Shown here piece after piece: positions 56,300 through 64,000 of a DNA stretch of 64,000 bases. This DNA is from Nepenthes gracilis (taxonomy: Eukaryota; Streptophyta; Magnoliopsida; Caryophyllales; Nepenthaceae). A program made the translations under genes and the position numbers. The notes below the pieces were generated by a model. It saw only the letters and a program-made list of their open reading frames with translations, had not been told where the DNA came from and did not search any database. Every line of letters begins with the position of its first letter. The first letter of the stretch is position 1. The stretch lies in contig BSYO01000002.1 in the NCBI GenBank assembly GCA_033239525.1, forward strand, positions 29,928,068 to 29,992,067, read 5' to 3'.

Positions 56300-58618
56300 A
56301 TGAGTATTCCTTTACTTCCAAAACATGTAGCAGCTTTGATAAAACACCAGAAAGATCCTCTTAAGGCGCTTGAAATGTTCAAATCTCTTAAGAATGAGGA
56401 TGGGTTCAATCACAATTTGCTGACCTATAAGTGCATGCTCGACAAGCTTGGCTTGCATGGGGAATTTGAAGCCATGGAATGTTTGATGTCAGAGATGAGA
56501 ATGGATATCGATAATAGCTTGCTAGAAGGAGTGTATATTGGAGCCATGAAGAATTATGGAAGGAAAGGCAAAGTCCAAGAGGCGGTTTATATATTTGAAA
56601 GGATGGACTTTTACAATTGTGAACCATCAGTGAAGTCTCATAATTCGATTATGAATATATTGGTTGAATACGGTTATTTCGACCAAGCACATAAAGTTTA
56701 TTTGAGAATGAAAGATAAAAGGATTATTCCTGACGTATATACCTATACAATTAGGATTAAGTTGTTTTGTCGGACAAAAAGACCTTATGCTGCTTTGAGG
56801 CTTCTAAAAAACATGCCATCCCAAGGGTGTGAAGTCAATGCAGTTGCCTATTGTACAGTAGTGGCTGGTCTTTATGATGAAAACTATGGAATTGAAGCAT
56901 CTAAACTCTTTACCCAGATGCTAAGTTCTGGTATCTGTCCAGATATAACGACATTTAACAAGCTCATTCATACACTTTGCAAGAAGGGAGATGTGCAAGC
57001 AAGTGAAAGGATTTTGAACAAGGTCCTCAAGAAGGGTGTTTCTCCGAACTTGTTTACATTTAATATATTTATACAAGGATTTTGCAGAAATGGTGCAGTT
57101 AATCATGCTGCCACTTTGTTGGACAGTGTGAGACTAGATGGTTTTACTCCTGATGTTGTGACGTACAACACTCTTATATGTGGATTATGTAAGAACTCTA
57201 GGGTTGTGGAAGCTGAAAGCTGTCTGCATCAAATGGTAAATGAAGGGTTTGATCCTAATGGGTTCACCTACAATACTATCATTCGTGGATACTCCAAGTT
57301 GGGCATGGTGGAAAATGCAGATAAGATTCTCAAAGATGCAGTTTTTAGGGGTTTTGTTCCTGATGAATTCACTTATTGCTCTCTAATTGATGGATTGTGC
57401 CTTGATGGTAATGTAGAAAGGGCAATGGCTATATTTAATGATACAGTTAAGAAGGGATTGAAGCCTAGTATTGTTTTGTATAACACGTTGATCAAAGGCT
57501 TATCTCAGGTGGGGCTTATTCCGCAAACCTTGCAGCTGATGAATGAGATGTTAGAAACTGATTGCTCCCCAGATATATGGACTTATAATATAGTTATAAA
57601 TGGATTGTGCAAAATGGGGTGTCTCTCTGAAGCCAGCAAACTTATGCATGATGCCATAACAAAAGGATGCCTCCCTGACATTTTCACCTTTAATACTCTG
57701 ATCGATGGTTATTGTAAACAAATGAAGTTAGAAAATGCAATTGAACTTCTGGATGACATGTGGGACCATGATGTTACTCCTGACATGATTACTTATAATT
57801 CTGTGTTGAACGGCCTTTGCAAGACAGCAAAATTTGAAGCTGTGATGGAAACTTTTAATACAATGGTGGAGAAGGGTTGTGCTTCAAACGTTATTACATA
57901 CAATATACTAATAGACAGCTTGTGCAAGGCTCAGAAAGTAAACGAAGCTTTTGATTTGCTCGAGGAAATGGAAGAAAAAGGTCTGGCTCCAGATGATGTT
58001 ACTTTTGGAACATTGATCAATGGTTATTGTAGAAAAGGAGATCTAAATAAAGGCTACCAGCTGTTCAGAAAAATGGGCCGACAGTATAAATGTCTGCATA
58101 CAACAGCCACATATAACATTCTGATCAATGCATTTTCTGAGAAGCTAAACATTGATATGGCAGAAAGGCTTTTTCATGTAATGAGTGAAAAGGGCTGCCC
58201 TCCTGACAGTTATACATACCGTGTCCTTATTGATGGGTTATGTAAAACTGGAAAGGATGATGCTGGTTATGGTTATCTCTTGGAAGAGATTGAGAAGGGG
58301 TTTGTTCCCTCATTAACAACAATTGGGAGGGTGATTAATTGTCTTTGTATGAAAGATAGAGTTCGTGAAGCTGTTGGCATTGTCCACCTTATGGTGCACA
58401 AAGGAATTGTTTCGGAAATTGTGGATACTACTTTTGAGGCTGATAAAAGGGAGATTGCAGCACCAAAAATTGTTGTTGAAGACCTGTTGAAGAAAAGTTG
58501 TATAACTTATTATGCCTATGAGCTACTATACGATGGTGTTCGAGATAAGAAGCTATTGAAAAAGAGGCTTCGTGGAAGACATTCTTATAGTTTTGGTAGA
58601 AGTTCCACCCTTGACTGA
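56300..58618 (+). CDS. P-class pentatricopeptide repeat protein, At1g74580-like (772 aa)
   Basis: A single uninterrupted frame encodes about 19 tandem 35-residue PPR motifs from residue 40 to about 690, with typical VTYNTLICGLCKNSRV.EA and PD..TYN.LI.G.CK phrases. PPR proteins of the P class bind organellar RNA one base per repeat and control its stability, splicing or translation. The beginning (LLPKHVAALIKHQKDPLKALEMF) and the end (APKIVVEDLLKKSCITYYAYELLYDGVRDKKL) match what I recall of Arabidopsis At1g74580, so it is probably the orthologue. No E, DYW or SMR domain follows. A transit peptide is not obvious. The first Met of the frame fits the family start. The frame is intact, so the gene is likely functional; downstream AATAAAAG near 58975 may serve in 3' end formation. 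Confidence 0.93.
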   Translation: MSIPLLPKHVAALIKHQKDPLKALEMFKSLKNEDGFNHNLLTYKCMLDKLGLHGEFEAMECLMSEMRMDIDNSLLEGVYIGAMKNYGRKGKVQEAVYIFERMDFYNCEPSVKSHNSIMNILVEYGYFDQAHKVYLRMKDKRIIPDVYTYTIRIKLFCRTKRPYAALRLLKNMPSQGCEVNAVAYCTVVAGLYDENYGIEASKLFTQMLSSGICPDITTFNKLIHTLCKKGDVQASERILNKVLKKGVSPNLFTFNIFIQGFCRNGAVNHAATLLDSVRLDGFTPDVVTYNTLICGLCKNSRVVEAESCLHQMVNEGFDPNGFTYNTIIRGYSKLGMVENADKILKDAVFRGFVPDEFTYCSLIDGLCLDGNVERAMAIFNDTVKKGLKPSIVLYNTLIKGLSQVGLIPQTLQLMNEMLETDCSPDIWTYNIVINGLCKMGCLSEASKLMHDAITKGCLPDIFTFNTLIDGYCKQMKLENAIELLDDMWDHDVTPDMITYNSVLNGLCKTAKFEAVMETFNTMVEKGCASNVITYNILIDSLCKAQKVNEAFDLLEEMEEKGLAPDDVTFGTLINGYCRKGDLNKGYQLFRKMGRQYKCLHTTATYNILINAFSEKLNIDMAERLFHVMSEKGCPPDSYTYRVLIDGLCKTGKDDAGYGYLLEEIEKGFVPSLTTIGRVINCLCMKDRVREAVGIVHLMVHKGIVSEIVDTTFEADKREIAAPKIVVEDLLKKSCITYYAYELLYDGVRDKKLLKKRLRGRHSYSFGRSSTLD

Positions 58619-60533
58619 TAAGTTGTTCTGCCAGCTACCCCAGATAATCATAGACACCAAGGGTGTTTGTTTAGCTATAATGCTCATCCGGCATCCAGAA
58701 TAACTGAACTTTCAAAATCAGCAAGAAAGAGGCTTTCAGAACTTGAGTTAATTCCATGGCGTATCCTTGCAGACTCAAATAAGTCTGAAGTTTCTGAGTT
58801 GACCAATTAACAAACCTGTTCCAAATATCAGAATACCGACTCACGGCTGCCTCTTTTTCCTCAGGTTTGCGGGTTGTGACTTGTGAGGCCTGGGGGATAG
58901 ATGTTTTGAAAAGTGGACATATAAGGCATGTGAATGATAATTCTTATACATGGAAAGTAAGAATTCTTAACATAATAAAAGAAAATTGGCTGTGTGTTCA
59001 TGCTTGAATTGGCTTATCTCTTTGTCACTGGTTTGTCAGAAATCCTAGCAACGTGCTTGTTAATTTGATGTGCCTTATATTTATCCAACAATTAAATCCA
59101 AAGTTTCCTGGGTGTCGGGCAAAATGGATTGAATTAATCAAACAGCTTATGGCAAGTCTCAAGATAAATTTGATTTCCATGAGAACTTTCTTCTTGGCCA
59201 GTGTTCTGAGTTTTTCGATAACAAAGAGCTGATGTAAGTAGTGACCTTGTCTAAGCAATGTATCACCCAATGGAGGTCATGGCTATAACTCTGATAACCT
59301 TTTTGTATTCTATTCAAAATTTTGAAGTGGCTGCATGTTAACATGAGTTGACATTTGAAATGCCATGATCTTTGAAAAAAGAAAAATAATTATTGCATGA
59401 TCCTGATAACTTGCAAAGTCAAATGGCGTGCAGTTATGAGGTTTAAGACAACAACGGGCTGTTTGTTTTCCAGTTTGCCAAGTAGCAGGGAGTGTGGAAC
59501 ATAAACTTCTCTATCCAGCCTCTACTTCCCCAGAAAACAAAAAAAATGTAATACCCAAATATTTCAATTGGGATGTTTGGATCAATGATTAATAAAAATC
59601 ACTGACTTTGGAATTGAATTGTACAGATAAAATTCTTTAGAGCTGATATTTTATAGTCGAGCCTAAATTAACTTTCTAGAGGGCCTGAACATATTAGATT
59701 TGTGTAATTTGAAGGACATTTTGGTAATTCTTAAGCTCTGTTAACTTATCATCTGATATTTAGTTATCAAATTGGAAAAATTTCTTAGTTAGGTTTATTT
59801 TATTTCAATGTGGTTTGTATGTGTTATTTTAATTATTAATATACTAACATTTTTGGCTGACTTTTCCGGCTTAAATTATATTACAATGAAATCAAAGAAA
59901 AAACCTTAAAACATCACTGAGCCTGACCCTAATTGCATCCAAAACAAGCCATCTGCTGTCCTTCTTCTCCACTTCAGTCAAGTCATTTCTTATAATATTT
60001 TGCTTATGCTTGAATGATGGAGAGAAGAGGGAGAGTGGTAGCCAATCTCTTGCTGTGCTATTGCTCTATTTGAAATCCTCTATTGTCAATGTGTTTCCAT
60101 TTCAGCTGCTGTGCTGAAGAGGAAGAAATCATCAAGGCAAGTAATCTTCCTCATCCTTTCAAGCTTTTGCAAGTCAATTCCTAATTCCTTTTAAGTTCTG
60201 TCTTCTTGTAAGCCCTCTAAACAATTTTTTAAAGTAAATCTATAGTCTTTTGTGTTAAGTCTTGTTGGGTCCCAATAAAATGAACCTGCGATAAATGAGA
60301 TGAGAAATATGGAAGACCTGGATGGAAAAAATGGAAGACCTGAATGTAAAAAAATGAGTTACCTAGATGAGGAAAAATAAAGAAACTTGAGTTGGCAACC
60401 CAATCTAAAAGAATGTGCCTGGCCCATATGCAGATTAATTGGCCTTGTCTAAATGTTTTGGCATAAGCCACTGGAGATCAACTATCCTCTTGACATGACA
60501 ACTAATTATAATATCAGCGCTGGAAACTATTCC
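58619..60533. other. 3' flank of the PPR gene, intergenic
   Basis: No further gene is seen. 59560-59900 has the AT-rich look of a small transposon remnant (GGGATGTTTGGATCAATGATTA). Repeated 'atggaagacctg' occurs at 60310 and 60332. Confidence 0.45.
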
Positions 60534-61115
60534 TGTTGACTTGGATGTTCGCTCGTTCCGTTCCGGAACGCTTTTTCAAAGACAAGAACGCACGGGAGCC
60601 TTGGCCGCCGACGCGCCTCGATAGGCGCTCGAGCGGCCGGGCCGTGATATAAAAAAAGACGCGAAAACGCTGGCTCTTAGGTTAATTTCGCTATTTTTGA
60701 GCGCCGTTTTCGAGAGAGAAAAGTGAGAAACGAGAGAGAAGAAGAAGAGGAAGAAGGATTGAGCCCCGCTCAGGTTTTCAATCAAGTTCCAGCCTTCAGG
60801 TGACCCACGTACGTGACTTTTGCTACTGTGAAGAACGTCTTGCCGGGTTTTATCTCTTCACTCATTCTCTACACTTCTTGTACGGGCTGTCCCTATTGGG
60901 TTGAGGTTATTTGTTGAGTGATTTGTGGTTTGTGTAACCAATCAACTGATTATAGTGGAAATTTAGGACTAAGGTCCCGTGGTTTTTCTCCCTCATTTCT
61001 TAGGGAGTTTTCCACGTAAAAATCTTGTCTTTCTTGTTAAAGTTTCATGCTTGTGTGCTTGACGTTGCCTATAACCTGATTTATTGTGATTCAAACAACT
61101 TCTTAAAAACTAACA
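60534..61115 (+). repeat. 5' LTR of the Copia element (582 bp)
   Basis: It starts TGTTGACTTGGATG and ends TTAAAAACTAACA, directly before the primer site. A TATA-like TATAAAAA lies at about 60648-60655, and polyadenylation-type and pyrimidine-rich sequence lies in the second half. Confidence 0.85.
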
Positions 61116-61117
61116 AG

Positions 61118-61130
61118 TGGTATCAGAGAT
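61118..61130 (+). promoter_or_regulatory. Primer-binding site (initiator tRNA-Met)
   Basis: TGGTATCAGAGAT lies two bases after the LTR end. It matches the standard Copia TGGTATCAGAGC in 11 of 12 positions. Confidence 0.9.
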
Positions 61131-61167
61131 CTTGGTTTGTGTTGGATCTTGTGAGTTGTTTGAATCA

Positions 61168-61915
61168 ATGGCATCTTCTTCGTCGAAGAATCTATCTTTT
61201 GGCATTGAGCAGTTCAATGGGCAGGGAAATTTCATTCTCTGGCAAGAGAGGGTGAAGAATATTTTGACGAGAGAAGGGACAGTGAAGGCATTGAGAAAGA
61301 AAGATGAAAAGCCAGAAAAGTTATCTGACGAAGAATGGCAAGATAAGAGAGATCTTGCAAATTGTACTATTAAGTTGTGCCTGGCGGACAACACTCTTCA
61401 AGAAGTGATTGGCCTTACTGATCCAGCGGAGATCTGGGAGAAATTGGAGAGCCGTTACAAGTCAAAATCTTTGACAACCAGATTGCATGTGAAGAAGCAA
61501 TTTTATGGCTGCCCGTGTTATCGAAGGAGGGAGCTTTGAGAAGCACTTAGATGAATTCAATCGGATACTGACGCAGATGTCTGCTCTTGATGAGAAGATC
61601 AAGGAGGAGGACAAGGCACTGGTTCTACTGGCTTCTCTACCGGCCACTTATGATCACATCGTCACGACCTTGCTGTTCGGCAAGGATACTTTGAAGTTAG
61701 ATGAAGTTATTGCCTCTTTGCTTATGAACGAGTCCAGACGGTCACAAGGGACATCATCGTCTTCTCATTCCGAGGCTTCGGTGATCGAATCCCGGGGAAG
61801 AAGTAAAAGCCGCTTATCGAAATCGTGAGAAAAGGACGCAGCAAGTCACGGTCCAGATATCAGAATTTGGAGTGCCATCACTGTGGCAAAAAGGGCCACA
61901 TCAAGAAGCACTGCT
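61168..61915 (+). pseudogene. Copia gag with CCHC zinc knuckle, frameshifted
   Basis: The start is ATG at 61168 (MASSSSKNLSFGIEQFNGQG). It continues through the conserved gag core (LADNTLQEVIGLTDPAEIWEKLE). A one-base shift at about 61510 passes to the next frame (GGSFEKHLDEFNRILTQM, LLASLPATYDHIVTTLL), and a second shift near 61815 leads to the knuckle CHHCGKKGHIKKHC (61873-61914). Gag would form the particle. Apart from the shifts the sequence looks well conserved. Confidence 0.88.
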
Positions 61916-64000
61916 ACAAATGGAAGCGTGAGAATGCTGAAGGTGGTGAGAAAAGGACTGATAAGACTCGGGAGGAAGAAAGAGCTACTGTGGTTACCGG
62001 GGCCGATCTTTGGCTAGTGTGCCAAGAGGATGAGGTGGTGAATCTGGCAGATCTGGAGACTAGCTGGGTTGTGGACAGTGGTGCCTCACTTCACGTCACG
62101 TCAAGGAAAGAGTTTTTCACATCATACACTCGCGATTTTGGGAGTGTCAAGATGGAAAATGAAGCTAAGTCCTGCAGTATTGGCCATGGTGGTGATGTGT
62201 CTCACCACAAGTACTCGGGACCAAGTTGCTGCTGAGAGCAAGGCATGTTCCTGATGTCGATCGAATCTAATCTCTACTGTAAGCTTGATGATGAGGGTTT
62301 TTGCAAAGACCTTTCGCGCTGAGCATTTGAAGTGACTAGAGGGTCTCTAGTTGTGGGCTCGGCGTAAAAGTTTTTAATTTGTATACGTTGCAAGCTTCGA
62401 TTAGGCAATGGAGATGTGAATGTTGCTAGAGATGAGGAGCTAGATTTGTGGCACCGTGGTTGAGTCACATGGGTGAGAAGGGCATGAACAAACAAGCGAA
62501 GAAAACCGCCTCGGGTGTGAAGACAAATTACCAAGACTTGTTCTCATTGCATGGCCGGAAAGCAACGACGGATTTCATTCAACGGCAACTCATCTACAAG
62601 GAAGATGATCTCCTTGAATCGTCCACTCCGACATATGTGGTCCATTCAAGGTGAAGACTTCGAGGCGACTCTATTTCATCACATTTATGATGATTGTTCG
62701 TAAATTATGGGTGTATCCACCTAAATCGAAGGATCAAGCACTTATGTTCTTCAAGCACTTTCATGCTTTGGTCGAGAGACAAACGGGAAGAAATCAAATG
62801 CATCTGGCGGATAACGGTGGGGAGTACATCGGAGCTTTTGATGAGTATTGCCGATTCATGGAATTTCATCAAAAGACTCCACCGAAGACACCGCAATCGA
62901 ATGGGGTAGCCGAACTCGGATGAATGGTACTTTGATGGAGAGAGTCCGATGTGTGCTTTCGGAGGCGAAGCTCCTCGGATCGCTCGGGGGAAGCCTCGAG
63001 GGCCGTGGCTCATGTCAGCCAACTTATCACCACACGGACCTTGAATGGTGAAGTTCCCGAGAAGATATGGACCGGGAAAGATGTATCCTACGATCACTGG
63101 CGCGTATTCGGATGCAAGGCCTTGTTCACGTTCCCAAAGATGAAAGGACCAAGCTGGAGTCAAAGACTGGACAATGATATTTCTGGGCCATTGTGGGAAG
63201 ATGAATTTGGGTATCGCTTGTATGATCCAATCGAGAAGAAGGTGATTCGATCCAGAGATGTTGTATCTACGAGAACGAGACTATAGAGGATACGGCAAAG
63301 GATCGAGTTTGTCTCCAAAGATGATGACAATGGGCACGTGATTGCATCTTCCGCCGACACACCTCGTTAGTCGGCACAGAATCTAAAGTCAAGGCAACGC
63401 TGAAATGAAGAGTATCTAGACCGGCAGTCGCCCGATAGTGATGAGGATGAGGCTATTCCTTCGCCACCGCAGAGTCTATCGAGCCTGCTCCACTCCGACG
63501 ATCCACGAGAGATCAAGACTCCCGCTCACCTCTGTCACCGAGGAGTATGTGTTACCTGGGCTGCACGGAGGAGAGCCCGAATGCTTCGAGGAAGCCATGG
63601 AGGATGAGCACAAGGCGGAGGGATGGGAAGCTATGCAAGAAGAAATGACATCGCCGCATGAGAATCATACTTTTCAGCCGACAAGGCCGCCAAGGAAGAA
63701 GAGTATCAAGAACAAGTGGGTCTTCAGATTGAAGAAGATGAAAATAGCTCACAACCGAGGTACAAAGCAAGATTGCCGTGAAGGGCTTCAATCAACTGGA
63801 AGGGTATTGACTTCGACGAGATTCCTTTGACGAAGGTGAAGATGTCCGCCTGAGTGGTGCTGGGATCGGGCCGCGTTTCGACTCGAGGTAGAATGATGGA
63901 TGTATGGGATGCTTCTTCATGGTGACCTTGAAGAAGAAATATACATGAGCAACCGAGGGATTCTTGTTAAGGGGAAGGAAAACTTGGTGTGTCATCTCAA
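61916..64000 (+). pseudogene. Copia protease, integrase and start of RT, frameshifted
   Basis: The protease motif WVVDSGASLHVT (DSG active site) is at about 62066-62100. A decayed HHCC region (LWHRG, SHMGEKGM) is near 62430-62490. The integrase core includes LWVYPPKSKDQALMFFKHFHALVERQTG and ADNGGEYIGAFDEYC (62660-62860), then in other frames TLMERVRC and LNGEVPEKIWTGKDVSYDHWRVFGCKA. RT begins near 63550-64000 with ECFEEAMEDEHK, WEAMQEEM, NKWVFRLK and KENLVCHL. At least six frame changes occur, so no polyprotein can be made. Confidence 0.85.

Larger units (their letters stand above)
60534..64000 (+). mobile_element. Ty1/Copia element, 5' part, leaving the window
   Basis: A 5' LTR (60534-61115), an initiator-tRNA-Met primer site, gag, protease, integrase and the start of RT follow in Copia order on the plus strand. 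The family is of the Tork/TNT1-like kind judging from gag (WQERVKNILTREG) and WVVDSGASLHVT. The coding part is cut by many single-base frameshifts. RNase H and the 3' LTR lie beyond the window. Confidence 0.92.

Overview
The window looks like nuclear DNA of a flowering plant, probably not a grass. It is dominated by LTR retrotransposons of plant lineages: Ty3/Gypsy of the Tat type with two RNase H domains, and Ty1/Copia with an initiator-tRNA-Met primer site. The only two intact host genes are of plant type. The species cannot be read from the sequence.

Layout. 1-6919: 3' part of a decayed Tat-type Ty3 element (RT, RNase H, archaeal-type RNase H, integrase, hairpin-repeat array, antisense gene, polypurine tract, 3' LTR). 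8531-24757, minus strand: a host gene for an ASC-1/TRIP4-like C2HC5 zinc-finger protein with four exons, phase-0 introns and two very long introns (about 4.6 and 10.4 kb). The largest intron holds a 2.7 kb unit (16641-19365) bounded by direct LTR-like repeats and filled with intronless, fused pieces of HOS1, an unidentified coding stretch and myosin XI. 25908-39755: a PIF/Harbinger transposase relic whose two ends lie about 13 kb apart. Between them sit a deleted Copia element, a solo LTR, an inverted LTR and a second Tat-type element. 41728-44043: a 2.3 kb solo LTR with perfect GAAAG target duplications and about 1.7 kb of internal minisatellite. 45101-51693: a minus-strand, pol-less Tat-type element that keeps gag remnants, the hairpin array and the antisense gene. 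54555-55514: a solo LTR with AAACC target duplications. 56300-58618: an intact single-exon P-class PPR gene, recognisably the Arabidopsis At1g74580 type. 60534-64000: 5' part of a Copia element (LTR, PBS, gag to the start of RT) with many small frameshifts.

Two things stand out. First, the gene-capturing unit at 16641-19365, which looks like retro-transduced and fused host transcripts. Second, an accessory gene on the opposite strand of all three Tat-type elements. It encodes a 'putative gypsy type transposon' (Transposase_28-like) N-terminal domain, an acidic middle and a C-terminal coiled coil. It carries a short GT-AG-type intron of 72-79 nt at the same place in all three copies, so it is probably transcribed and spliced antisense to the element. 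Between pol and this gene lies an array of short hairpins with mostly five-base loops, and in one copy the stems change in a compensated way.

All coordinates come from reading the sequence by eye. Exon junctions were placed by reading-frame continuity and GT/AG signals. Family names rest on recalled family features, not on searches.
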